Below, piece by piece: positions 52,444-60,930 of a stretch of DNA of 64,000 nucleotides. This DNA comes from Acidobacteriota bacterium. Its GTDB lineage: Bacteria > Acidobacteriota > Terriglobia > Terriglobales > Acidobacteriaceae. The notes beneath the pieces are model-generated. The model made no database searches. It was given only the letters and a program-made list of their open reading frames with translations, and was not told the DNA's origin. Position 1 is the stretch's first letter. Each line of letters begins with the position of its first letter. The position numbers and the translations under genes were made by a program. The stretch covers positions 186,001 through 250,000 of the forward strand of contig JAFDVQ010000007.1 of assembly GCA_018268915.1 (NCBI GenBank), written 5' to 3'.

Positions 52444-53484
52444 ATGAACATTGATATGAGGAATAAACTCTCCTGTTTGGCGGCCTTTGCAGCGGCTCTG
52501 TGTCTTGGCGCCTCCGGGCAGCAACCGGCACAGACTCCCGCCCCTGCCACTCCAGCTCAGCCGCAGACCACTCCCGCGCCTACCGGCCAACAGCCGTCTG
52601 CAGCGGGACAGCAGCCCGCGGATCAGCAGGGTGCCGAGGACACGGGGCAAGTCTTCCGCGTCGGCGTCAACGAAGTGAACCTCATCTTCACCGTGACCGA
52701 CAAGCACGGGCACTATGTCCCCAATCTCAGGCAGAACGACTTCGCCCTCCTCGATGATCAGAAGGCTCCGGAGAAGGTGACCTCCTTCCGTCAGCAGGTC
52801 AATTTGCCTCTTCGCGTCGGCATCGTCATCGACGCCAGCACCTCTATCCGCACCCGCTTCCAGTTCGAGCAGCAGGCCGCGATCGAGTTCCTCCTCCAGA
52901 TCCTCAAGGCGAAGAGCGACCGGGCGTTCGTGATGGGCTTTGATGTCACACCCGACGTCAAGGCCGACTGGACCAACAATATCGACGCGCTCGAAACAGG
53001 AATCAACCGTCTTCGCCCCGGCGGCGGCACTGCGATGTACGACGCTGTCTACACCGCCTGCAAGACCAAGCTGCTTGACTCATCGCGCGGCCAGGAGCCT
53101 GTCCGCAAGGCCATGATTCTCATCTCCGACGGTGACGACAACCAGAGCCGGGTGCACCTGGACGAATCTATCAAGATGTGCCAACGGGCTGAGACGATTG
53201 TTTATGCCATCAGCACCAACTGGACCCCGAGCCGCGGTAAGGGCGACCAGGTACTGACGCAACTCGCGCAGGACACCGGCGGCCAGGTCTTCTTTCCGCC
53301 TTCAGTTGAGCAGATGTCCAACAGCTTCAAAAACATTGAAGAGGAGTTGCGCAGCCAGTACGCACTCACCTATGTCCCGGCCGACTTCAAAGCCAGCGGC
53401 CAGTTCCGACCGATCTATCTCTACTGCACAGACCGACGCTATGTTGCACGAGCCAGGAAAGGCTACTTCGCGCCGAAAGACTGA
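52444..53484 (+). CDS. Secreted VWFA-domain protein (acidobacterial VWFA-related family)
   Basis: This 346-residue protein has a signal peptide (to about residue 26) and a Gln/Pro/Ala-rich stretch (26-70). A short beta segment follows (VNLIFTVTDKHGHYVPNLRQ), then a von Willebrand A domain (about 118-310) with the MIDAS DASTS (about 130-134), Thr of GGGTAMYDAV and Asp of ILISDGDDN. Members are secreted, abundant in Acidobacteria, function unknown; the MIDAS suggests Mg-dependent protein binding. The start is ATG 52444 or 52456. Confidence 0.88.
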   Translation: MNIDMRNKLSCLAAFAAALCLGASGQQPAQTPAPATPAQPQTTPAPTGQQPSAAGQQPADQQGAEDTGQVFRVGVNEVNLIFTVTDKHGHYVPNLRQNDFALLDDQKAPEKVTSFRQQVNLPLRVGIVIDASTSIRTRFQFEQQAAIEFLLQILKAKSDRAFVMGFDVTPDVKADWTNNIDALETGINRLRPGGGTAMYDAVYTACKTKLLDSSRGQEPVRKAMILISDGDDNQSRVHLDESIKMCQRAETIVYAISTNWTPSRGKGDQVLTQLAQDTGGQVFFPPSVEQMSNSFKNIEEELRSQYALTYVPADFKASGQFRPIYLYCTDRRYVARARKGYFAPKD

Positions 53485-53507
53485 AGCGCGATTGTCCTTC
53501 GCAAGTC

Positions 53508-53536
53508 AAAAACGCGAGCCGACTGGCTCGCGTTTT
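53508..53536. terminator. Bidirectional terminator between the VWFA gene and ligA
   Basis: AAAACGCGAGCC (53509-53520) pairs with GGCTCGCGTTTT (53525-53536) around GACT. The T-run on one strand and the A-run on the other suit both convergent genes. Confidence 0.85.
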
Positions 53537-53559
53537 GTTTGTTACTCGCTGCTCACTAC

Positions 53560-55656
53560 TCACTCTTTACTACCTCTCTCTAACAGCTTCATCAGTCCTG
53601 CCTCATCCAGCACGGGCACCTTCAGCTCTTGCGCCTTCTCCAGTTTCGATCCCGCTTCTTCTCCGGCGACCACGTAGCTGGTTTTCTTGCTGACCGAACC
53701 AGAGACTTTTCCGCCCGCCGCCTCGATCCTGGCCTTTGCGTCCTCGCGCGAAAGATTCGGGAGCGTTCCCGTCAGTACCAACGTCAGCCCCGCAAGCTGA
53801 GTTGTTTTCTGTTTCTTCTCCGCCGTCATCTTCAGTCCGGCCGCTTTTAAATGCTCGATCAATTCGCGGTTTGCGGGTCGCGCAAAGAAATCGGTAATGG
53901 CATGCGAGATTCTTCCGCCAATCTCCTCTACACCTTCCAGTTCTTCTTTGCTTGCATTCATGATGGTGTCTATCGAGCCAAACTCCTGCGCGATCGCGTC
54001 GGCAGTCCGCTCTCCGACGAAGCGAATGCCCAGCCCCATCAGCACTCGCGCCAGACCTGCGTGTTTGGAGCCCTCGATCTGCTTCAGCAGTTTTTGGATT
54101 TCCACCGGTCCGAAGACCCGCTGGTGCTTCTTCACTCCGTTGCGCTCCACTTCCTGGGTCAGCGAAGCCAGTTTCTCTTCAGTCAGCTTGTACAGATCCG
54201 CAACGCTCTTCACGGCCTTTGTTTCAAGCAGCGCATACACTGACTGCTCTCCGAGGCCCTCGATGTTCATCACTCCGCGGCTCGCCCAGTGTTCGATAGC
54301 ACCGTGCAGGAGAGCAGGGCAGTCAATGTTTACGCAGCGATAGTCGGCTTCTCCTTCCTCCCGAACTGCTGCCTGACCACACACCAGACAATGTGTTGGA
54401 TACTCATACTTTTTTTTTCCGCGAGGGTGGTCGGCATCCTCGACGATTGCCGCCACCTTGGGAATCACGTCTCCACCGCGTTCGATCTTTACCCAGTCGC
54501 CGATCCGCAGGCCCATCCGCTCTATCCAGTCCGCATTGTGCAGAGTCGCGCGGCTGATCGTCGCACCGCCTACAAATACAGGATTCAGCATCGCCGTCGG
54601 GGTCAACTTTCCGGTGCGTCCGGTCGTGATCATGATGTCGACCATCTGCGTGATCGCCTGCTCAGCGGCAAACTTGTACGCCAGCGCCCATCGCGGCGCA
54701 CGCCCTGTGTATCCGAGTCGCGCCTGCGTCGCCTGCGAGTTCACCTTGAACACCACGCCGTCGATGTCGTACCCCAGCGTCGGCCTGCGTTTCCCGGTCT
54801 GGTCGATGAACTTCATCATTTCCTCGACCTTGTGCATCTTTCCCCGGTGCGGATTCACTCTGAACCCCAGAGCCGTCAGCGCATCGAGTGTCGCATCCTG
54901 TCCCAGGTCGAGATACTCCCCGTTCACCAGCAGAAAATACGCGTAGACATCCAGCCGTCGCTGCGCCACGACGCTCGGCTCTTTTGTGCGCAGCGTGCCC
55001 GCGGCTGCGTTGCGCGGATTCACGGCCGGCTCAAGTCCTTCCGCCTCCCGAGCCTTATTCATCTGTTCGAATGCCTTCTGGGGCATGACTGTCTCGCCGC
55101 GCACCTCGAACGTCGTCGGAACTCCGGCGGTCTTCAGCTTTTCCGCCGAGATCACCAGGGGTACGCTGCGAATGGTTCGGACACTCGTCGTTACGTCCTC
55201 GCCGATTTGCCCGTCCCCGCGCGTCAGCCCGCGCACCAGCCGAGAACTACCGTTGTCAGCAGCCTCGTAGTGCAGCGCAATACTCAGGCCGTCCAGCTTC
55301 TGCTCTGCCGTGTACTCCACCGGCAGACTCCCCGCCAGCTCATGCACACGACGGTCCCAGTCGCGCAGCTCTTCTTCGGAATAGGCATTGTCCAGGCTCA
55401 GCATGGGCCGCGAATGACGAACCTTCTGGAAGCCCTCCGCGGGCTTGCCCCCCACGCGCTGCGAAGGGGAATCCGGAGTCAACAGCTCGGGATGCTCCGC
55501 CTCCAGCGCCTTCAGTTCCTTCATCAGCTTGTCGAACTCGGCATCGCTGATCTCAGGCGCATCCATCACGTAGTACAGGTGCTCGTGCCTCCGAAGCTCC
55601 GACCGCAGATCCTCGATCCGCTTCGCCGCCTGTCCCTTTTTGTTCACATCACCCAT
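53560..55656 (-). CDS. ligA: NAD-dependent DNA ligase
   Basis: This 698-residue protein has a Ia NAD-binding domain (YYVMDAPEISDAEFD) and a nucleotidyltransferase with the adenylated Lys in EQKLDGLSIAL (about residue 115-125). The OB fold has IERGGDVIPKV, and the zinc finger is CLVCGQA...YRCVNIDCP (about 410-435). Helix-hairpin-helix repeats follow, with a C-terminal BRCT domain (about 610-690). It joins Okazaki fragments. ATG 55656 is chosen; the 36-codon upstream extension is not LigA-like. Its leader is divergent from the next gene across 75 bp. Confidence 0.96.
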   Translation of the reverse strand: MGDVNKKGQAAKRIEDLRSELRRHEHLYYVMDAPEISDAEFDKLMKELKALEAEHPELLTPDSPSQRVGGKPAEGFQKVRHSRPMLSLDNAYSEEELRDWDRRVHELAGSLPVEYTAEQKLDGLSIALHYEAADNGSSRLVRGLTRGDGQIGEDVTTSVRTIRSVPLVISAEKLKTAGVPTTFEVRGETVMPQKAFEQMNKAREAEGLEPAVNPRNAAAGTLRTKEPSVVAQRRLDVYAYFLLVNGEYLDLGQDATLDALTALGFRVNPHRGKMHKVEEMMKFIDQTGKRRPTLGYDIDGVVFKVNSQATQARLGYTGRAPRWALAYKFAAEQAITQMVDIMITTGRTGKLTPTAMLNPVFVGGATISRATLHNADWIERMGLRIGDWVKIERGGDVIPKVAAIVEDADHPRGKKKYEYPTHCLVCGQAAVREEGEADYRCVNIDCPALLHGAIEHWASRGVMNIEGLGEQSVYALLETKAVKSVADLYKLTEEKLASLTQEVERNGVKKHQRVFGPVEIQKLLKQIEGSKHAGLARVLMGLGIRFVGERTADAIAQEFGSIDTIMNASKEELEGVEEIGGRISHAITDFFARPANRELIEHLKAAGLKMTAEKKQKTTQLAGLTLVLTGTLPNLSREDAKARIEAAGGKVSGSVSKKTSYVVAGEEAGSKLEKAQELKVPVLDEAGLMKLLERGSKE

Positions 55657-55699
55657 GGGCAGGATTATAGGGCGCTCGATACCCAGCCCTGCCAACCCG

Positions 55700-55732
55700 G
55701 CTAACGTGCGAAGCGCGCTGACTCCGCTACTA
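55700..55732 (+). repeat. 33-bp intergenic repeat, copy between ligA and the YdjM-like gene
   Basis: It begins GCTAACGTGCGAAGC, with AGCGCGCT in the middle and CCGCTACTA at the end. 29 of 33 bases match 40408-40440. Its last base abuts or overlaps the downstream ATG. Confidence 0.75.
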
Positions 55733-56880
55733 TGGACACCAACGACATGGAGCCCGTCACGCACTTCTTAACCGGCGCATGCATCGGACGCGCCGGCCTG
55801 AACCGCAAAACTGCCTATGCAACGATGGCCGCCGTCCTGGCCGCTGAAGCTGCTGATCTCGACATCATCTGGGGATTTGCCGGTCCGGTTGAGAGCCTCA
55901 AGCGCCATCGTGGTATTACTCACACGTTCATCGCCGCGCCCTTAGTCGCCGCTGCAGCGGTCGGGGCAACATGGCTTTATTCCCGCTGGGATCAGCGCCG
56001 CCGCGATCGCCGCCTTGCCACTCTCCCTCCGCCGGAACCTGGAGCCCCGCAGCGCAAGCAACTACAGCCAACGCGATGGGCCTGGGTCTACCTCGCCGCG
56101 CTGATCTCGTCCTTCAGCCACATACTCCTCGACTGGACCAATAACTACGGCGTGCGCCCGTTCTTTCCTTTCAATCCCCGCTGGTACGCGGGCAGCTTCG
56201 TCTTCATTGCCGAACCCGTCATGTGGGCGTTACTCTTCGCCGCACTCATCATTCCCGGCATCCTCGGGCTCGCAGAACGCGAAATCAGCTCCCGTCGCAC
56301 TTCCAGCCCATTTCGCGGTCGAGGGATGGCCATCTTCGCGCTCTGCGGAATCTTCCTTCTCTGGTGCTTCCGCTATATCGAGCACTCACAAGCGGAAGAC
56401 CTCGTCCGCAACAATCCCATTACCCTTGATTCGGTCGATCGTATCGGCGTCGAGCCCTACCCCTGGAACCCATTTCGCTGGCACGTTATCGTCGAAACGC
56501 CCGGATACTACCAGTTCGCCGAGGTCAACACGCGAACCGGCGACATTGAGAGCGATCCGCAAAATGACCAGATGTTCAAACCCAAGTACACTCCTGCCGT
56601 CGAAGCCGCCAAGCAAACGGCCCTCGGGAAGACCTTCCTCGACTGGGGAACATGGGCAGTAGTCTCCGACATCGGACAGGTGCAGGTTGTCGGGATCGAT
56701 CCGCCCAAGCTACCTCCCGGCCGGTCCTGGACCACTGTCGAGTTCACTGATTTGCGTTTCGGGTACGATTTTCGCGGAACGGGCAACACTCGTCCGCCAA
56801 GCGGCCTCACTGGCGCCGTCTACATCGTCGATGGAAAAGAAGAGGCAGGAATGGAGATGGGCGGTCGGGAGCAGAAATAG
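55732..56880 (+). CDS. YdjM/DUF457-like metal-dependent membrane hydrolase
   Basis: This 382-residue inner-membrane protein starts with MEPVTHFLTGACIGRAGL (start ATG 55732 or, by family, 55747). It contains the metal-ligand patterns AAEAADLDIIWGF and KRHRGITHTF of the LexA-binding, membrane-bound putative hydrolase family, then further helices (to about 210) and a periplasmic C-terminal region. The substrate is unknown. A PP.R..P tail is ordinary. Confidence 0.85.
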   Translation: MDTNDMEPVTHFLTGACIGRAGLNRKTAYATMAAVLAAEAADLDIIWGFAGPVESLKRHRGITHTFIAAPLVAAAAVGATWLYSRWDQRRRDRRLATLPPPEPGAPQRKQLQPTRWAWVYLAALISSFSHILLDWTNNYGVRPFFPFNPRWYAGSFVFIAEPVMWALLFAALIIPGILGLAEREISSRRTSSPFRGRGMAIFALCGIFLLWCFRYIEHSQAEDLVRNNPITLDSVDRIGVEPYPWNPFRWHVIVETPGYYQFAEVNTRTGDIESDPQNDQMFKPKYTPAVEAAKQTALGKTFLDWGTWAVVSDIGQVQVVGIDPPKLPPGRSWTTVEFTDLRFGYDFRGTGNTRPPSGLTGAVYIVDGKEEAGMEMGGREQK

Positions 56881-56908
56881 TGCAACACGCTACCTCCGCT
56901 GCCAGCGA

Positions 56909-58075
56909 CTAAGCCCTTTTCCGATTCTTCGTCCGCACCGCAGTCCGCTTCGCCTTCCCAGCTTTGCCGCTCCGATGCTTTGTCGCAGACACCTGCCGGG
57001 CCACGGCCCCGCGCCGCGCTCTATGCCGATGCACCACTGCCGGCCGCAGAACCGCACCAACCCGCTTCTCCGCCGCAGTCGGATCGTCGCTGTACGCCGG
57101 GTCCAGCATCGCGATCACCGAGATCGCCCGGGTCCGGTACTTATGCGCCCATTGGCTACCCATGAGCGACTGCTGCACGCTCAGCCAGTACTCGGGCGAC
57201 TGATCCATCACCACTGGCGTCGACGCAACCGCAGCGTCCTGCACCGCCTGCGCAAACATCTGTGAATCCGCGGCTGTCGTAGCCTGAGGAGCTGCCTCAG
57301 CATCTGCAGCTACCACCTGCTGCCCCCGTGGCGCAGGTCCGGGATTGATCGTTGTCAGAAACGCATTGAAGTGTTCGAGGTTCACGCCCATCTGGTAGAC
57401 GAGCTGTGCCATCGCCATCTGCTGCGGCCCATTCAGCTGGTCGAAGTTCCGGCAATAAGCCTTTGCGTTGTAGACCGCCTGAATGGCTCCCACCCGCACC
57501 AGCGCAATCGCATCGTCATCCGAAATCTGCGCCGGCAGGCCAAACATCTTTTTTCGCCAGGTCCGCTTGCTCCACGTGCGTCTCCGCTCGTAGAAGGTGT
57601 TCAGAATGTCATTCAGCCGAGCCGGGTCAAAACCGGCCGCCTGCCACAGGTCCGCTGACGAAGGCTCCAGAAACGGGTGCGGGTTGTTCGCATCCAGCTG
57701 CGGATGCTCGCGCTCTGGCAGATCGAGGCTGAACCCCGCCCCGATCAGGGGCTGAGCCGTCCTCGGGTCAGGATACGCCGCCAGAACCCAGCCTTCGTGC
57801 CGCCGGTCGCGCAGGATATCCACCAGCTCGTTCATGTCGAACCTGACGTCTGTGTCCTTGAACTCCTCCATCATCCGCAGCGCGGCGCTGGGCGCAACGA
57901 TTGGCGTAGGCGCCGTCACGGCAGCCTGCGGCTGTGCTGTGGCTGGGGTCGGCAGTGCAGGCGCATCCTGCGCAAACGCAGGACTTGCGAGACTTGTAGC
58001 TACCAAGGCAAACGCGAAGGTTCCAAGAATTCTCACTATGACTGGTCCTGCTCCCAGATTGACTGCTTTTCGCAT
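56909..58075 (-). CDS. Secreted protein with T4-lysozyme-like (GH24) fold signature
   Basis: This 388-residue protein has a signal peptide (to about residue 35, SLASPAFAQ), a Pro/Ala linker, and a GH24-like core of about residues 80-310. E94-G95, Y101 and D103 match T4 lysozyme E11, Y18 and D20 with identical spacing; IGAGF (111-115) matches TIGIGH, though T26 is replaced by Leu and His31 by Phe. Later LVYQMG matches MVFQMG, and SQWAHKYRTRA matches SRWYNQTPNRA. A basic Arg/Lys/His tail follows (about 340-388). Peptidoglycan cleavage is inferred, and the catalytic Thr change warns against certainty. It is divergent from the next gene. Confidence 0.7.
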   Translation of the reverse strand: MRKAVNLGAGPVIVRILGTFAFALVATSLASPAFAQDAPALPTPATAQPQAAVTAPTPIVAPSAALRMMEEFKDTDVRFDMNELVDILRDRRHEGWVLAAYPDPRTAQPLIGAGFSLDLPEREHPQLDANNPHPFLEPSSADLWQAAGFDPARLNDILNTFYERRRTWSKRTWRKKMFGLPAQISDDDAIALVRVGAIQAVYNAKAYCRNFDQLNGPQQMAMAQLVYQMGVNLEHFNAFLTTINPGPAPRGQQVVAADAEAAPQATTAADSQMFAQAVQDAAVASTPVVMDQSPEYWLSVQQSLMGSQWAHKYRTRAISVIAMLDPAYSDDPTAAEKRVGAVLRPAVVHRHRARRGAVARQVSATKHRSGKAGKAKRTAVRTKNRKRA

Positions 58076-58281
58076 CTGACGCAATCGTCTCCGTGCCCAA
58101 AAAGCGAAAATAGTAATTGTTTTATTCAACCCCAGGGGCACCCCCGTGTTGCTCCCGCAGGATGAAAACTTTTATTCACCCTGCACTTCGCCGAGGTTGA
58201 CCATCCGGGCTTCAGGTTTGACAATGGTATTTCCGTCCGGTGCCGCCGTAGCCGGTATTCTTCCGTAAAACAGAGGTTCCC

Positions 58282-58842
58282 ATGCCCGCTTACCTGCTGC
58301 TGCTTCTCGCCATCCTCACCCGCGTCATGCCGCACCACGACCTGCTGAACTTCACGGCAGTTGGCGGTGCGCTGCTCTTCTTCGGCGCGCGGCGTTCCTG
58401 GCGCGAGATGCTGGCTCCGCTTGCGGCCCTCATAGCTACGGACTACTTCCTGACTGTTTACAGCTATCACTATGCTTTTGCATGGAAAGACTACGTCACT
58501 ACCTGGGCGTGGGCTGTAGCGGTCATGGTGCTCGGCCAGATTCTGCTCAAGTCGCAAACCACCTGGCTTCGTGTCGGCGCTGCCGTGGTACTTGGACCTA
58601 CATCCTTCTTCCTCATTTCGAACTATGCCGTCTGGGTAGTATCCAGCCACGCGCTACCCGCGGCGAATGACATGTATGCTCATAACTTTTCTGGTTTGAT
58701 CGCCTGCTTCGCAGCTGGAATCCCGTTCTACCGCAACGATCTTCTTTCTACCGCCATTGTTTCCGGCCTGGCGTTTGGCGTTCCTGTCCTCGTCCGCAAA
58801 GCCCGGCTTCAACACAAAGCCGGCGCAGTCGAAGCACGCTAA
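58282..58842 (+). CDS. DUF6580-like membrane protein
   Basis: This 186-residue protein has five to six hydrophobic helices, starting LLLLAILTRVMPHHDLLNFT and containing GGALLFFGARRSW. The Pro-His-Asp segment at the first loop is conserved in the family I know as DUF6580, function unknown. It is followed by a 91-bp gap and then a three-gene coupled unit on the same strand. Confidence 0.75.
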   Translation: MPAYLLLLLAILTRVMPHHDLLNFTAVGGALLFFGARRSWREMLAPLAALIATDYFLTVYSYHYAFAWKDYVTTWAWAVAVMVLGQILLKSQTTWLRVGAAVVLGPTSFFLISNYAVWVVSSHALPAANDMYAHNFSGLIACFAAGIPFYRNDLLSTAIVSGLAFGVPVLVRKARLQHKAGAVEAR

Positions 58843-58933
58843 CCAGCGCACGTGAGCGCCACCTGCACCATTTGCCGTACTTGCTGGAACCCAAGGCGCA
58901 CGCTGAACCGCAACCCCACTCGTTCGAGCGCTC

Positions 58934-59326
58934 ATGCCGGAACCAGGTTCTCAGGTCGACGTTTACGAATACATCTTCGAGAACATTGACAGTGTGCCTC
59001 ACCTCGAGGCTGTGGTCCTTCTGTGGAACAGCCGCCCGGTAGGCTGGACTGCCGAAGAGCTTGCTTCGCGGATCTACGTTCCCGCAGAGCGAGCTTCTGA
59101 AATCATCCAGGATCTCGTTCGTCAGCAACTCGCACAGCAGACTTCGAACTCGCCAGCGCGATTCTCTTATCTGCCTCGGGACGAAGAGCAGAACGAGTGG
59201 ATGTACCGCGTCGACACCGCCTATCGCCGCGAAATCGTTCGCATCTCGAGCATGCTACATTCGAAGGCGTCACCCTCTGTTCGCGAGTTCGCTCGGGCCT
59301 TTCGCTTCAAGAAAGATCGGGATTGA
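58934..59326 (+). CDS. Winged-helix-like hypothetical protein
   Basis: This 130-residue soluble protein contains a helix-turn-helix-like segment (WTAEELASRIYVPAERASEIIQ, about 38-60) followed by a wing-like stretch. That resembles a small MarR/IclR-like DNA-binding fold, but I recognise no family. Its TGA overlaps the next ATG by one base (TGATG), so the three following genes are translated together. Confidence 0.7.
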   Translation: MPEPGSQVDVYEYIFENIDSVPHLEAVVLLWNSRPVGWTAEELASRIYVPAERASEIIQDLVRQQLAQQTSNSPARFSYLPRDEEQNEWMYRVDTAYRREIVRISSMLHSKASPSVREFARAFRFKKDRD

Positions 59327-59583
59327 TGACCATGGCGCTCGACGTCCTCACTCTCCTGACGACCTTGTTGTGCGCCTTCTTTCTTCTCCGCGCCTATCAC
59401 AACGTGCGCAAACGCCTGCTGCTCTGGAGCGGGCTCTGCTTCATCGGTCTTGCTGTTGCAAATGCTCTTCGCATCGCCGACTTGCGAATATTCCTGGCAA
59501 CGGACCTCTATACCTATCGCCTCGGAACCACAGCCGTCGCCATGTGCCTCCTTCTTTGGGGCCTTGTATGGGAGAGCCAATGA
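59326..59583 (+). CDS. DUF5985 membrane protein 1
   Basis: This 85-residue protein has three hydrophobic helices (about 5-22, 33-50 and 63-80) and a conserved Arg/Leu-rich loop LLRAYHNVRKRLLLWSG, in the pattern of DUF5985. Function unknown. It overlaps the genes on both sides by 1 and 4 bp. Confidence 0.75.
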   Translation: MTMALDVLTLLTTLLCAFFLLRAYHNVRKRLLLWSGLCFIGLAVANALRIADLRIFLATDLYTYRLGTTAVAMCLLLWGLVWESQ

Positions 59584-59861
59584 GTCCCATCACCAACCCA
59601 AATCTCGACTACTTCCTGCTCGGCTTCATTGCCGCCTGCTCGCTCGTCGCCGGCCTCTTCTTCCTGCGCTTCTATCGCGCCACGCGCGACCCACTCTTCC
59701 TTGCCTTTCTGATCTTTTTCGTTGTGCAGGGCTGTACCAACGCCGTTGTTCTCGAACTCCCTCAACCCAACATCGGCACGCCGATGATCTTCTTCATCCG
59801 CCTGCTCTCAGTGATGGTGGTACTCATCGCCATACTCTGGAAGAATCTGGCCAAGGACTGA
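59580..59861 (+). CDS. DUF5985 membrane protein 2
   Basis: This 93-residue protein has three helices and the same loop pattern as the preceding gene (FLRFYRATRDPLFLAF), so the two are tandem paralogues, probably a heteromer. It starts at ATG 59580, overlapping the previous TGA (ATGA). It ends 18 bp before the convergent gene. Confidence 0.75.
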   Translation: MSPITNPNLDYFLLGFIAACSLVAGLFFLRFYRATRDPLFLAFLIFFVVQGCTNAVVLELPQPNIGTPMIFFIRLLSVMVVLIAILWKNLAKD

Positions 59862-59878
59862 ACAGTCTTACCCTGACC

Positions 59879-60442
59879 TTACGGATTGATCAACGCTCCA
59901 TTCCGTAGATCGAGCGTAAAGGGAAACTCCTTGTCGCTGATCATCTTCCACCCTATTCCGTGCAGAGTGTGTCCCTCGATCGCGACTGCGCTCACACCTT
60001 CGTCTGAAAGTTTTGGGGATTGCCAAGCTTCGCCTTCTTCGCCCCACGCGAGGATGGTGTGATGCCCGACATAAAGAAGAAGGCCTGCTTCAACCGCGGG
60101 GTGAACCTGCAGAACCGGCCGGTAAGGAAGCATTGTGAACTTGGAAGGTTTCTCGGTATCGATGAGATACGCATAGCCGCCCGCGATAGCACAGATCTCC
60201 CGGGGATTCGGCGTGGACCATACTCCGGTCGGAACGATTGGATCCCGGAACCCGAGGGCGCAAGTTGCGAGGAACGGAGCCACGCCCTCCGGGCGCACCA
60301 GGACTTCCAGCGCCCCCCGTTCGACCTCTTCTACCTGCAGCGGATAGACAAAATGGCGTGCAGGAAGAATGACAGGGCGGACAGGGAGAATTTCAGCACT
60401 CCATGTATGGGGGAAAGGAAACTCGGCGGTCAAGGAGGTCAA
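59879..60442 (-). CDS. Conserved protein of unknown function, last gene of the gltX unit
   Basis: This 187-residue beta-rich protein has no signal peptide. Segments such as REICAIAGGYAYLIDTE, GLLLYVGHHTILAWG and SAVAIEGHTLHGIGWK suggest a small beta-propeller-like or WD-like fold. No family is recognised. It starts inside the phosphatase stop (ATGA overlap), so is coupled to it. Confidence 0.7.
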   Translation of the reverse strand: MTSLTAEFPFPHTWSAEILPVRPVILPARHFVYPLQVEEVERGALEVLVRPEGVAPFLATCALGFRDPIVPTGVWSTPNPREICAIAGGYAYLIDTEKPSKFTMLPYRPVLQVHPAVEAGLLLYVGHHTILAWGEEGEAWQSPKLSDEGVSAVAIEGHTLHGIGWKMISDKEFPFTLDLRNGALINP

Positions 60443-60918
60443 TCAGTCGCTCCGAAATCAAGAATCCAGTCGCGCTGCTCTTCGGTATCGGGGATGGAGC
60501 ATCCCCGAGCAACTTCGATCTCGTCAAGAGCACGTTCAGCGGTCCATCCAAGCTTGATGAGAGTCGAGGCAACTACGACAGAAGAGCGGCCGATGCACCC
60601 TCGGCAGTGAACACCGATCTTCTCGCCGGCTTGAACGCGCTTGGCAAGTTTGAGAACGAACTCGGTAAAGCCTGCGCGATTCGACGGGACGGAACGATCC
60701 CGCAGAGGAAACGAGATGAAATGCATTCCGAGGCGTTCGACCGTGGGGCCCTCGTCAGTGAGGCCCAGATCGCGAGCCTCATGAGGTTCTATAGTGGAGA
60801 CGATTGTCTGGATCCCAGCCATGCGGATGCGCTGAAGGTCGTTTTCAAGCCAGTCGTCGCCGCGCGGCCTGAGAACAATGGCGAGTCCCGTACCGTCGAT
60901 CCAGAAAACGTCGTTCAT
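60439..60918 (-). CDS. Dual-specificity-type protein tyrosine phosphatase
   Basis: This 159-residue cysteine-dependent phosphatase has the active-site loop HCRGCIGRSS (C-x5-R, about residues 103-112) and a general-acid Asp candidate in RDRSVPS (about 73-79). The dual-specificity or archaeal-type class fits by size. The second Cys in the loop is unusual and could form a redox disulfide with the nucleophile. It is 12 bp downstream of gltX and coupled to the next gene. Its substrate is unknown. Confidence 0.85.
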   Translation of the reverse strand: MNDVFWIDGTGLAIVLRPRGDDWLENDLQRIRMAGIQTIVSTIEPHEARDLGLTDEGPTVERLGMHFISFPLRDRSVPSNRAGFTEFVLKLAKRVQAGEKIGVHCRGCIGRSSVVVASTLIKLGWTAERALDEIEVARGCSIPDTEEQRDWILDFGATD

Positions 60919-60930
60919 ATTTTGATCAGC

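Noticed and set aside
54289..55704. Plus-strand frame of 471 codons antisense to ligA
   Set aside because: ligA is complete and conserved in the other strand.
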